A stretch of 14,969 nucleotides of DNA from Methanosarcinales archaeon (GTDB lineage Archaea; Halobacteriota; Methanosarcinia; Methanosarcinales; Methanocomedenaceae): positions 1-14,969 of the forward strand of contig DAOWEE010000121.1 of NCBI GenBank assembly GCA_030638625.1. The letters run 5' to 3'. Below the pieces are notes generated by a model. The model made no database searches, was not told where the DNA came from, and was given only the letters and a program-made list of their open reading frames with translations. How positions within the stretch are numbered: the first letter of the stretch is position 1; each line of letters begins with the position of its first letter. A program made the position numbers and the translations under genes. Shown one piece after another: positions 1 to 7,406 of the stretch.

Positions 1-124
1 CATAATCAAAAACCACATTGAATTTCAACTTGATTTCAGTCGATTCCAATCCTTCGGTTTGCATCCCCAGCGCATCTCCTATGGCACTTCCTAATAGGCA
101 TCCGGCGAATTTTTTAATATACAT
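1..124 (-). CDS. ADP-ribosylglycohydrolase-like protein, N-terminal fragment cut by the window edge
   Basis: Only the first 41 codons are present; the gene continues past the left edge. Reading leftward from an ATG at 124-122, the product begins MYIKKFAGCLLGSAIGDALG and continues with MQTEGLE. The pattern F-x-G-x-LLG-x-A-x-GDALG is the N-terminal signature of the ADP-ribosylglycohydrolase (DraG/ARH, PF03747) family, whose members remove ADP-ribose from proteins or small molecules using a binuclear magnesium or manganese site. A second in-frame ATG at 160-158 would add twelve residues. I prefer the inner start because family members usually begin only a few residues before this motif. Neither start has a clear Shine-Dalgarno sequence. 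The rest of the catalytic domain is not visible, so activity cannot be judged. It diverges from the DUF2551-like gene across an AT-rich intergenic region. Confidence 0.75.
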   Translation of the reverse strand, partial: MYIKKFAGCLLGSAIGDALGMQTEGLESTEIKLKFNVVFDY

Positions 125-473
125 ATGTAATGATGATTGCTTATCTCTCAATAAAATCATCGGTTTTTATTTCAAACAAGTATTTATATCACTCACATTA
201 TATTTTATTTCTCTACCATCCAATATCTAAAAAGTAAAACTATATACTAAACAATCTATATTAAATAATATATGTTATATTAATTACTATTAAGTATATA
301 TTTTAAAATAGTAATTTTTTTAAATACATTTAATTTTATATATGTATACATATATATTAAAAAAATAATGGTATTGGGTGGAAGTATTTTTAATACAATA
401 ATAAAAACTTATATAAAGTTGATTTTTATAAGGCTATATTTATAAATAATAACTACCACCATTTACCCTACCC

Positions 474-481
474 TTTATATA
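474..481 (+). promoter_or_regulatory. Orphan TATA-like box
   Basis: The octamer TTTATATA matches the archaeal TATA box consensus well. Transcription would be expected to start about 25 nt downstream, near position 505, but no open reading frame follows. It could drive a non-coding RNA covering the palindromic stretch 540-730, or be a chance match in AT-rich DNA. The second explanation is quite possible given the local composition. Confidence 0.3.
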
Positions 482-541
482 CACATCACACCATTTCACG
501 TATAGGCAATATTTTGTATGTGATTTTTTTCAATTCAATCG

Positions 542-562
542 ATTCTCATACTATGTAGGAAT
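542..562. repeat. Imperfect palindrome, copy 1
   Basis: ATTCTCATA, a single C, then TATGTAGGAAT form an interrupted palindrome. The right arm reversed is ATTCCTACATA, close to the left arm. It lies exactly 100 bp before the similar palindrome at 642-661. Protein-binding operators commonly have this architecture, but no function can be assigned from sequence alone. Confidence 0.45.
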
Positions 563-641
563 GTTATACACTAAGATTTGAACATATTACGGGATTAATT
601 CTTTTGTAGATCATAATGGGGTTGTAAGTCGCAACAACCAA

Positions 642-661
642 ATTCCCATAGTATGTGGAAT
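642..661. repeat. Near-perfect palindrome, copy 2
   Basis: ATTCCCATA, a single G, then TATGTGGAAT: the reversed right arm is ATTCCACATA, so the arms differ only by one extra or substituted base. The left half also pairs perfectly with 715-725 (11 bp, loop of 62 nt), and its CCCAT core can pair with ATGGG at 616-620. This short stretch therefore has three possible partners. Confidence 0.5.
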
Positions 662-1265
662 ACACAAATCGAGCAAAAACAGCAAAAAAACAAAATTCAA
701 AAATCTACATACACACTATGGGAATAGGACGGTTCGAGCCAACAAAAACAAATAAAGAATGATAAAAAAGGGATTATATACAAAAAATATAACCATTGGT
801 AATAAAAACAGACTACGATAATTACCAAACACATCACTTGGAATATCAACACATTTTTTAAATAAATAAGCCCCTTAATATTATAATATAATTATTTATG
901 TACATTATTAAATTCAAAAAAAAATCCAATTGATATTATATTAATATAATTTATAAATGTAGAATTATATGATATAAATTATAAAATATAGATTATAATA
1001 TTTTTATTATAATAACAATTATTATAGTATAAATTATTATAATAACAAATACATTCATATCGAAAATATTTATAAAAAAAGCACGGCAATTATAAAAATA
1101 GACAATAAAATTTTTTAAAAGCATTTCTAAAAACAACCTGATGAAATGAGGGTTTCAATAATCCAACAGAATACAAATGATGAATAAGTAGAAATCTATT
1201 TAACAGATAAAGTCAACTTATTAAATAACAATCCCCTCTCTAAAAAAACTAAAGGAGCTATGGAT

Positions 1266-1586
1266 ATGGGATCACTTAAAGAAATGATAAAAAAACGTCT
1301 TGAAAAGTATCTTGAACTAGATACTGATGGGATTCGAAATTTTATCTTGAATATATTTCTTAATGTAAAAGAAGCCACAGTAGATGTAGTACATCGTATT
1401 CTTTCAAAAAAATACGACGTATCACATAACATGGTTGCTTCAATGATAGGATATATTCATTCAAAGTTGGGAATTCTTAAGGCTAGTAAGGAATCTTATA
1501 AAACCACCATGGTATATTCACTAAGAGAAAATTATGTTGAATTGGTTAAGTCTTCACTAAAAAAGCCTGTTTCCAATGCAATATAG
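1266..1586 (+). CDS. DUF2551-like small archaeal protein
   Basis: This 106-residue protein resembles the archaeal DUF2551 family: a charged amphipathic start (LKEMIKKRLEKYLE), a helix-turn-helix-like centre (ATVDVVHRILSKKYDVSHNM), then VASMIGYIHSKLGILKAS and a YSLRENYVELVKS tail. The pattern of a short helix, a recognition-like helix and a hairpin is what a winged-helix DNA-binding domain looks like, and I infer a regulatory role; no experimentally established function is known to me. The start at 1266 is chosen because GGAG at 1254-1257 then lies 8 nt upstream. The in-frame ATG at 1260 would leave only 2 nt. The gene follows the long AT-rich region and is followed after 60 nt by another gene on the same strand. 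Family recall is from the sequence pattern, without a search. Confidence 0.8.
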   Translation: MGSLKEMIKKRLEKYLELDTDGIRNFILNIFLNVKEATVDVVHRILSKKYDVSHNMVASMIGYIHSKLGILKASKESYKTTMVYSLRENYVELVKSSLKKPVSNAI

Positions 1587-1646
1587 TTATAATTTTGGTG
1601 ATTATTACCAGAATGTTTTAAGCTCTTTAGCGTAGCAGTTGTTTAA

Positions 1647-2048
1647 ATGACATATGTGAAAGATGCACCCAGGACCTCAACAACCATTAGAGTGCGGTCT
1701 GATGCAAACAGCAGAATTAGTCGTTCCCGTGACCCTTTCTATGAACTTATGCGTCGACTTTTCCAGGAAGAAAAAACGGCTGCAGTGGGCCAAAAGTTCA
1801 TCATGCTTATAGATGACAGGCAGAAAAATAATGATTCCATAAAGACTAGTGAATGGAAAGAGACTTTAGAAGAACTGGGTATTGGCAAAGCTTCATTTTA
1901 TTCAATGAGGAATAAACTATTGGGTGCTGGCCTCATCAGTAACAAAAACGGAGAATATCGGCTTTCTGGCCAATTCAGTAAAGATACCAATGACTTAGCC
2001 ACATGGTGGTGGTCAGCTATGTTGAATAATGACCCTGAAAATCTTTAA
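1647..2048 (+). CDS. Unrecognised small protein, possible winged-helix DNA-binding protein
   Basis: I do not recognise a named family for this 133-residue protein. The first 28 residues are basic and Ser/Thr/Arg-rich and probably flexible. Residues about 29-55 (FYELMRRLFQEEKTAAVGQK) look helical. Residues about 65-105 contain EWKETLEELGIGKASFYSMRNKL followed by GAGLISNKNGEYRL, which reads as helix-turn-recognition helix-wing and suggests DNA binding. A Trp-rich segment (ATWWWSAML) lies near the end. There is no Shine-Dalgarno sequence before the ATG; a T-rich GTTTTAAG at about 1614-1621 lies some 26-33 nt upstream, so the message may be leaderless. Its stop codon shares the TTAA at 2045-2048 with the stop of the convergent HD-domain gene. 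It lies 60 nt after the DUF2551-like gene, so the two could be co-transcribed. Confidence 0.7.
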   Translation: MTYVKDAPRTSTTIRVRSDANSRISRSRDPFYELMRRLFQEEKTAAVGQKFIMLIDDRQKNNDSIKTSEWKETLEELGIGKASFYSMRNKLLGAGLISNKNGEYRLSGQFSKDTNDLATWWWSAMLNNDPENL

Positions 2049-2563
2049 TTCATCATCTCATCAATATATATACTCAGTTCAACGGTTCTTTCAATGATGG
2101 ATTCATGCATCCCCTTTTCCCTGAGGTTGTCCAATTCTTCTGAGATAGTCACGATTTTGTCATCATCAACCATATTATCTGCATGTGCCACAATCTTCTC
2201 TTCAAATGTGACGGGCATGTAATTTCCTTGAGGCAGGCCCATTGATTGTGCCTCTTTTTCAGGAATGCCTGCACCGATGTGAGTTTCAATAATACGTATA
2301 ATGCTTGGATTTAGACCATGTTCCCTGCCAATACGTGCCCCTTCAACCGCATGTCTTATGTCGTGAGTGACCGAGCGACCAATATCGTGTAATATTGCCC
2401 CTATAAAAATGAGTTCCACATCCACTGGATGCCCATTATTCCTGATATTCTGGGCAAGTTGCACAGCATGGTCAGCCACGGTAAGGCAGTGCTTTATAAC
2501 CCGATTTGAACAACCTGCATTTCTAAGTAACTCAAGTGCTCCTGCTTTGTCAGGTCTCAACAT
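2045..2563 (-). CDS. HD-domain (HDIG) metal-dependent phosphohydrolase, TIGR00295-like
   Basis: The 172-residue product is a compact HD-superfamily protein. The metal-binding pattern is visible in order: H25 (IKHCLTVADHAV), the HD doublet H59-D60 within HDIG, H71 (IRHAVEGA), H95 (IETHIGAG) and D129 (AHADNM). Such proteins hydrolyse phosphomonoesters or phosphodiesters of nucleotides or RNA; the substrate here is unknown. Length and the spacing of HDIG and HADN match the archaeal TIGR00295 group. The ATG at 2563 lies inside the end of the transcription factor E gene, overlapping it by 14 nt, so translation is probably coupled to tfe. It is the last gene of the minus-strand run and meets the plus-strand winged-helix-like gene tail to tail with overlapping stop codons. 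Confidence 0.85.
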   Translation of the reverse strand: MLRPDKAGALELLRNAGCSNRVIKHCLTVADHAVQLAQNIRNNGHPVDVELIFIGAILHDIGRSVTHDIRHAVEGARIGREHGLNPSIIRIIETHIGAGIPEKEAQSMGLPQGNYMPVTFEEKIVAHADNMVDDDKIVTISEELDNLREKGMHESIIERTVELSIYIDEMMN

Positions 2564-3053
2564 TTTCCAACTCTTGGATACGTTTTTTCAGGCTATGCTT
2601 AATTATATCGTTATCTTCAAAAGTTACGTCTTCCCCACAGTTTGGGCATAAATACTCTGTTTCTGTTACAACATCAAATGTAAAACGCCCACAGTGGTTC
2701 ACACAAACATAGAACATATTTTGATCTTCAAATTCAAGCTTGGTTTTGAGGTTTTTCAAAAGTTTGTTCAGCTCATTATCGAGCAGTTCATTTACACCAT
2801 TAAGATCCATTTTCCAGAGATAAGTAAGCCAACCACTGTCTTTATTTCTCTCTCGTCTGTAAGTCGCGAGCCTGTTTTCGAAAAGTATATACAGAGTACG
2901 CCTGACTACATTAAGGGGAACTTCGGTTACAATAGTCACTTCTTCATCAGTGACCTCACCTTCAGGCATTTTGATAATAACATCCATCCCTTCTTCACCC
3001 ACGAGATTCGATATGAGTCCTCGAATAACCGGGTTATCTAAATCTACCAACAT
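2550..3053 (-). CDS. tfe: Transcription factor E (archaeal TFIIE-alpha homologue)
   Basis: TFE joins the archaeal RNA polymerase pre-initiation complex, where it helps open promoter DNA, especially at weak promoters, and contacts the polymerase clamp. Residues 1-83 form the extended winged helix, with the diagnostic stretch VVRRTLYILFENRLATYRRE followed by GWLTYLWKMD. A helical linker covers about 85-112. The C-terminal zinc ribbon has Cys117, Cys121, Cys136 and Cys139, giving a CX3C first half rather than the CX2C of many archaea. At 167 residues the protein is of normal length. GGTGAT abuts the ATG directly, so translation could instead begin at the next codon, TTG at 3050, or the message may be leaderless. 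It lies 31 nt after the ATP-grasp gene and overlaps the HD-domain gene downstream. Confidence 0.95.
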   Translation of the reverse strand: MLVDLDNPVIRGLISNLVGEEGMDVIIKMPEGEVTDEEVTIVTEVPLNVVRRTLYILFENRLATYRRERNKDSGWLTYLWKMDLNGVNELLDNELNKLLKNLKTKLEFEDQNMFYVCVNHCGRFTFDVVTETEYLCPNCGEDVTFEDNDIIKHSLKKRIQELENVET

Positions 3054-3084
3054 ATCACCTAACCTAATTTATCTTATTGAGACA

Positions 3085-4266
3085 TTAATCTTCCGTGTTA
3101 ATTTCGTTGAGTTTTCCAGTAAGCATGGAAACTAAACGACCTGCCTGTAGTACCATCTGCTGCCTGTTGTCCCCGCATGATATGAATGAAACCACAGGTT
3201 CATCTTTTTCAAACATTGCTCCCTCAGGAGGGATATCCGCAGCCTTGCCGTGCTTTAAGCATAGCATTAAGTGCTCATATACTTTTTTACCCACAATAAA
3301 CCTGCTGGATGCAAAGAATATAGTCTTGATGGAATAATGCAGATGATTTGTAGGAGCGGGCAGCAATCCTTTGAACGCATCAAGATGTGCCTGGAAGATA
3401 TTAATACCTGTGGCTTTCTCCACAGTATCAATACTTCCCTGAAACCTGGGGTTTATTTCAAGCACAACAGGCCCCTGTTCAGTTATGATAAAATCCACGC
3501 CGTTTGAACCAACAAGCTTTAACTCAACTGCCAGTGCGACGGCAGTGTCACACATCCATTTGCCATAATTTGATTCATAGGGCGTGATGTTGCCGCAATA
3601 AGCAAAAGGCATATCGGTAAGCCAGTCCAGACCCGACAGTTGTTCATTGACTGCAATGGCAGCGGCCTGCTGCCCTGTGGAAATAATAGAAACACTGACA
3701 AGCGTACCTTTAACAAATTCCTGAATGAGATATTTGTCTTTGTTTATGCTAATGTCATTTAGTACTCCCGTAAGGTCGTCGGCATCATTTACGAGTACAT
3801 TGTCAATGCCACCGGCTCCTATAATGGGTTTTATCATGGCAGGATAACCACCTAGCCAATCATTATGCGTGATTATGGAAGCCATGGGCAATGTGTAAGG
3901 ATGCCTTATTCCCATTTCCCTGAGTTTGTTTGCAAGCCATAGTTTATTTGAAACCTTGGCAATGGTTTCAGGAGAGTTATTGAACACTGGTATTTTTGGT
4001 TCAATTATTTTACGTATCCAGTGTCCCAGATGTTCAAACCCAGGTCCAAGCACTACACCGTCTACCGGGAGCAGGGAAGATGTGCTGGCTGCAATTTCAT
4101 CCAAATCAAGATTGTGCACATCAGGCATGGTACATACTATGGCTTTTGATGCACATTCCATCAGGTCAATATCATTAAAACTGCTAAGGGTATGTACCGT
4201 GTGTTCGGCTCGTGCAGCAGAACAGACAATATGGCGTGTGTTTACACCGAACACGAGGATTTTCAT
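3085..4266 (-). CDS. ATP-grasp ligase, COG2232-like
   Basis: This 393-residue protein has the ATP-grasp layout. A pre-ATP-grasp domain starts with MKILVFGVNTRHIVCSA (about 1-100). The ATP-binding part includes YPAMIKPIIGAGG (Lys146) and LIQEFVKGTLVSVS (Glu183). The metal site lies in GVDFII (Asp258) and LEINPR (Glu270, Asn272). Members join a carboxylate to an amine or similar nucleophile through an acyl phosphate. The arrangement fits COG2232, which as I recall includes the ATP-grasp protein Orf17 linked to tetrahydromethanopterin-dependent C1 metabolism in methylotrophic bacteria; the substrate here is unassigned. The start is the ATG at 4266; a TTG at 4275 would add three residues and lies 2 nt after the antiporter stop. 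No good Shine-Dalgarno sequence supports either, so coupling to the upstream gene is likely. Confidence 0.85.
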   Translation of the reverse strand: MKILVFGVNTRHIVCSAARAEHTVHTLSSFNDIDLMECASKAIVCTMPDVHNLDLDEIAASTSSLLPVDGVVLGPGFEHLGHWIRKIIEPKIPVFNNSPETIAKVSNKLWLANKLREMGIRHPYTLPMASIITHNDWLGGYPAMIKPIIGAGGIDNVLVNDADDLTGVLNDISINKDKYLIQEFVKGTLVSVSIISTGQQAAAIAVNEQLSGLDWLTDMPFAYCGNITPYESNYGKWMCDTAVALAVELKLVGSNGVDFIITEQGPVVLEINPRFQGSIDTVEKATGINIFQAHLDAFKGLLPAPTNHLHYSIKTIFFASSRFIVGKKVYEHLMLCLKHGKAADIPPEGAMFEKDEPVVSFISCGDNRQQMVLQAGRLVSMLTGKLNEINTED

Positions 4267-4277
4267 TGTTTTCAATC

Positions 4278-6125
4278 TTAGTCTAATAGACTTGCCGCCT
4301 CTGCTGCTGCTCCTGCCTGACCTATAATCGTAACATGGTCACCTTCATGGAGAATGGTATCACCGTGTGCGATAATCGACAGGTCATCTCTTCGGACAAG
4401 TACAATTAAACTGCCCTTTGGTATCCTTACGTCTTTTATTGGCTTACCGACAACGCTGGGATTGGATACTCTTCTCTCTATGATATCACCCTGATGACCT
4501 ACTTCACACATAGTAAATAGATCATGCCTGCCGACCATATTCTCAAGGATAATAGTAGTGGATTTTACAGGACTCATTGCCCTTATGCCCATTTCAGTGA
4601 ACAGGGGCAGGTTATTTGGGTCATTTACCCTTGCAACCAGCATATTGCCTGAAAAACCGAATTTACTTTTTGCTATCTGGCAGGCCAGCAGGTTGACATT
4701 GTCCTTGTCAGTAGTGGCTACAATGTATTTTGAATGCCTGATGCCGGCTTTTTCGAGTATATTCAGGTCGTTCCCATCTCCATTAACCGCTTTTATACCC
4801 AGTTCCATGACTTTCTGGCAATTTTCCTCATCAGTGTCAATTATCACCACATTTTCACCGCGTTTGTCAAATCTCTGGGCGAGCTCCCTGCCCACCCCTC
4901 CTCCTCCAATAATCAAAATTTCCATAGGTATTACTCCAAGTTTTCTTGCAAATGTGCCGGCGAAAATACCCGGCCAGACCACTGAAAAAATAACAGTCAA
5001 AAATACTAATCCCACCAGTATTTCAATCCCGGCAGTACTGGTTGTACCATCCAGGGTGTGCATTCGTATTGCAAAATATGTCACCATGGATGCAGGTACG
5101 ACGCCTCTAGGGGATACGATAGAAATGAACGATTTTTCCCTTGTTGAGAGGTTGGACCCGTGCGTAGATGCAAATACTGCAACTGGCCTGATAGCGAACA
5201 TCAATATAAGGATAACAGCCACGCCCCACAGGCCGATATTCATTATGTATTCAAACCGTATCATTGAAGCCAGCAGAATAAAGATGACAGATAGCAGTAT
5301 TATCACAAGGTCGCCTTTAAACTCTTTTATCGACTCTTTATGGGAAATGTCTGTGGACCCGATAATGATAGAAAATACTGCAACAGCTAAAATTCCAGAA
5401 CCATTCCCAAAGAGTTCTGCTCCTGTAAATGTCAGCAGCACCGCAGTCAGTGTAAATAACCGGGCATACTGGGCTGTTATCATAGTAACGTTTTGCAGGA
5501 TATAAGCAAGAATTACACCGCCCACCAGCCCGAGTATGAAACCCATACCCAGTCTGACCGCCAGATATCCCAGTGCATTAATTCCGGGTACGTCCAGCAG
5601 TATCCATTCAAATACCAGGGCAGCCAGTATGACGCTGATGGGGTCATTCATCACTCCTTCGGCTTCCAGTATCTTGCTGATCTTCCTTGTTACGTGAATC
5701 TGTTTTACCAGCGGCGTTATGACCGTAGGTCCTGTGGCTGAGACCAGAGCACCATATAACATGGCCATACCCGGGTCAATATTCAGCAGGTAATGAGCTG
5801 CAAGTGAAGCTCCAATAAATGTGGTCAGTACACCCAGGGTTATCAGCTTGATTATGCTTTTTTGAAGTGTTCTTATATGCTTGAGATTTATTTGCAGTCC
5901 GCCGTCGAAAACGATAATTGCAACTGAAAGGGCAATTATAGCTTCCAGTTCCTGCTGGAAACTGGCGGTGTCAACTATGTTTAAGATTTCAGGTCCGAGT
6001 ATGATGCCGAACAGCAGTAGAAATACTATGCTTGGCATCTTGAATATGCGGGACAGCACCTGGGCGCTGATACCCATTAAGAGCACCACCGCCAGAATGG
6101 CAAGTATGTATGTGGAACCTGTCAT
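4278..6125 (-). CDS. CPA1-type (NhaP-like) cation/proton antiporter with C-terminal RCK (TrkA-N/TrkA-C) domains
   Basis: The 615-residue protein exchanges Na+ or K+ for H+ across the membrane. Residues about 1-395 form the transporter domain with some 12 hydrophobic helices. MNDPIS near residue 160 carries the Asn-Asp pair typical of electroneutral CPA1 exchangers, SATGPTVITPL is the unwound helix before it, and SPRGVVPASMV is the conserved late helix. Residues from about 401 form a Rossmann RCK domain (MEILIIGGGGVGRELAQRF, then VVIIDTDEE) that binds a nucleotide, and about 530-613 form a TrkA-C ligand domain. A fused RCK module suggests gating by NAD(H), c-di-AMP or a similar ligand; which one cannot be read from the sequence. 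GAGGTG lies 11 nt before the ATG, and a TATA-like CATATAAAA lies in the 41-56 nt upstream region, so it may have its own promoter within the run. Confidence 0.92.
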   Translation of the reverse strand: MTGSTYILAILAVVLLMGISAQVLSRIFKMPSIVFLLLFGIILGPEILNIVDTASFQQELEAIIALSVAIIVFDGGLQINLKHIRTLQKSIIKLITLGVLTTFIGASLAAHYLLNIDPGMAMLYGALVSATGPTVITPLVKQIHVTRKISKILEAEGVMNDPISVILAALVFEWILLDVPGINALGYLAVRLGMGFILGLVGGVILAYILQNVTMITAQYARLFTLTAVLLTFTGAELFGNGSGILAVAVFSIIIGSTDISHKESIKEFKGDLVIILLSVIFILLASMIRFEYIMNIGLWGVAVILILMFAIRPVAVFASTHGSNLSTREKSFISIVSPRGVVPASMVTYFAIRMHTLDGTTSTAGIEILVGLVFLTVIFSVVWPGIFAGTFARKLGVIPMEILIIGGGGVGRELAQRFDKRGENVVIIDTDEENCQKVMELGIKAVNGDGNDLNILEKAGIRHSKYIVATTDKDNVNLLACQIAKSKFGFSGNMLVARVNDPNNLPLFTEMGIRAMSPVKSTTIILENMVGRHDLFTMCEVGHQGDIIERRVSNPSVVGKPIKDVRIPKGSLIVLVRRDDLSIIAHGDTILHEGDHVTIIGQAGAAAEAASLLD

Positions 6126-6180
6126 TCTTTTTTGTTCACCTCAAATGTTGTTTTTATATGTTGCTTTTGAAAGTATAAAT

Positions 6181-7236
6181 TTAGAAATGTCTGCCTACTG
6201 TTTCAACGGCTCTTGCTAAGAGCTCAGCACCTTTTTTCACATCTTCGAGGTCCACAACTTCCACGGGAGAGTGGATGTATCTTGATGGGATGCTTATGAC
6301 AGATGAGGGTATACCGCACTTGGTCAGGTGGATGGCAGTGGCATCCGTGGTGCCGCCTTCGGCAACGTCAAGCTGGATATCGATGTCATATTCCTTTGCT
6401 GTCTCTTTCAGCCATTTGACAACATTTTCATTGGCGATAAGGCCCCTGCCGCCTGCATCCAGAATGGTTATGGCCGGACCTTTGCTGAGTTCAATGGCAC
6501 TGTGTTTCTTTTCAATGCCTGGATGGTCGCCGGCTACAGTGACTTCTGATACCAGGGATACATTTGGGTTCAGGCCAAATGCACTGGTCCGGGCACCTTT
6601 CAAGCCTACTTCTTCCTGCACTGTTCCAACAGCAAACACTGTGGCTTCGATCTTTCGCTCGTGTATGAGTCGCATGGCCTCAACCATCATTACGATACCG
6701 GCCCTGTCATCGAAACATTTGCCAGTGACCCTGTTATTACCAAGTGAGGCGTATTGGCGGTCCAGTGTGATGGTTACACCGGGGACAACCCCCATCTTTT
6801 CAGCATCAGTGTTATTTTTTGCACCGATATCAATGAACATGTCATCGGCATTGACAGGTTTTTTCTTTTCTTCTTCCTTCATAGCATGGGGGGGTTTGGC
6901 ACCGATGACGCCGTAAATATCTCCATTTTCTGTATGAAGTATTACCCGCTGGCTGTGCAGTGTCTGGTCGAACCAGCCGCCCAGTTTTACGAAGTGCACA
7001 AAACCCTTTTCGTCTACATATTTACACATGAGCCCTATTTCATCCATGTGTGCGGCGATCATGACTGAAGGGTAACCTCTTTTGCGAATGGCGATAAGGT
7101 TGCCTAATTTATCAGTCCTGACCTCGTCCACATATGGTTTTAATTTTTCTTTAAGAAGCTGACCGATGTTTCCTTCATAGCCTGATACTCCATGTGCATT
7201 AGAAAAAAGTTTTAGCATTTCGTCCAGTTGTTCCAT
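6181..7236 (-). CDS. M42 family metallopeptidase (TET-type aminopeptidase)
   Basis: M42 enzymes are cytosolic dizinc or dicobalt aminopeptidases that assemble into tetrahedral dodecamers and finish the degradation of peptides released by the proteasome. Counting from the upstream ATG at 7248, the metal and catalytic residues are His67 with Asp69 (AAHMDEIG), the Asp180-Asp181 pair (CFDDRAG), Glu212 and Glu213 (VQEEVGLKGA), Glu235 (SEVTVAGDHPG) and His326 (YIHSPVE). Glu235 occupies a position that is Asp in the well-studied Pyrococcus TET; both acids can bind metal. The ATG at 7236 is chosen because GGTGA lies 5 nt upstream. The 7248 ATG would add four residues and lacks such a site. The 351-residue length fits the family. 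It is the first gene of the minus-strand run; the divergent membrane-protein gene starts 170 nt away. Confidence 0.93.
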   Translation of the reverse strand: MEQLDEMLKLFSNAHGVSGYEGNIGQLLKEKLKPYVDEVRTDKLGNLIAIRKRGYPSVMIAAHMDEIGLMCKYVDEKGFVHFVKLGGWFDQTLHSQRVILHTENGDIYGVIGAKPPHAMKEEEKKKPVNADDMFIDIGAKNNTDAEKMGVVPGVTITLDRQYASLGNNRVTGKCFDDRAGIVMMVEAMRLIHERKIEATVFAVGTVQEEVGLKGARTSAFGLNPNVSLVSEVTVAGDHPGIEKKHSAIELSKGPAITILDAGGRGLIANENVVKWLKETAKEYDIDIQLDVAEGGTTDATAIHLTKCGIPSSVISIPSRYIHSPVEVVDLEDVKKGAELLARAVETVGRHF

Positions 7237-7366
7237 GTACCTCACCATCTAGTTTTATTACATAACCTTTAAGATTTTAATATTATCCCTTATGGGGTGG
7301 TTTTTTACTATGGACGTACCTTTTCTTAAGTATAATTCGTTTGATTTTATGCTGAAAAAACTTAAT

Positions 7367-7384
7367 TCAACAATTTTATCAATA
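7367..7384 (+). promoter_or_regulatory. Shared 18-bp promoter-like element, copy 1
   Basis: The sequence TCAACAATTTTATCAATA occurs here and, identically, at 8229-8246. In both places exactly 22 nt separate it from the following ATG (7407 and 8269). Its TTTTAT core is centred about 30 nt before the ATG, as expected of an archaeal TATA box for a leaderless or very short-leader message, and the A/C-rich bases before it sit where the BRE would be. There is no Shine-Dalgarno sequence before this ATG, which agrees with leaderless translation. Confidence 0.65.
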
Positions 7385-7406
7385 TCTAGATTCAATAAAT
7401 CTCACA

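Larger units (their letters stand above)
161..1265. other. Long AT-rich intergenic region without a convincing gene
   Basis: About 1.1 kb separates the draG-like gene (minus strand) from the DUF2551-like gene (plus strand). Neither strand carries a credible protein gene. The stretch is far richer in A and T than the coding DNA to the right, especially 230-450 and 840-1110. It contains a TATA-like box at 474-481, palindromes at 542-562 and 642-661, an 11-bp inverted repeat (642-652 with 715-725) and a 15-nt direct repeat (1004-1018 and 1034-1048, exactly 30 bp apart). The last may simply reflect low sequence complexity. I see no tRNA, CRISPR or insertion sequence here. Confidence 0.7.

Noticed and set aside
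18..230. Plus-strand open frame of 70 codons at the left edge
   Set aside because: It lies opposite the ADP-ribosylglycohydrolase-like gene and has a composition unlike a protein; the minus-strand reading carries a clear family motif.
726..745. GGTTCGAGCC resembling a tRNA T-loop
   Set aside because: The bases flanking the loop do not form the T-stem, and no acceptor, D or anticodon arms are found upstream.
1137..1190. TGATGA boxes resembling a C/D guide RNA
   Set aside because: C-box-like sequences occur at about 1140 and 1178, but no properly spaced D and D' boxes with terminal stem are present.
161..1265. Possible CRISPR array in the repeat-rich AT region
   Set aside because: The repeats are palindromes and short direct repeats with irregular spacing; there is no series of identical units with regular spacers and no cas gene.
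4558..5505. Long plus-strand open frame of 315 codons
   Set aside because: It lies entirely opposite the antiporter gene and encodes a Ser/Thr/Pro-rich sequence typical of an antisense shadow.
6275..6916. Plus-strand open frame of 213 codons
   Set aside because: It is antisense to the M42 peptidase, whose metal ligands are all in place, and has no recognisable domain.
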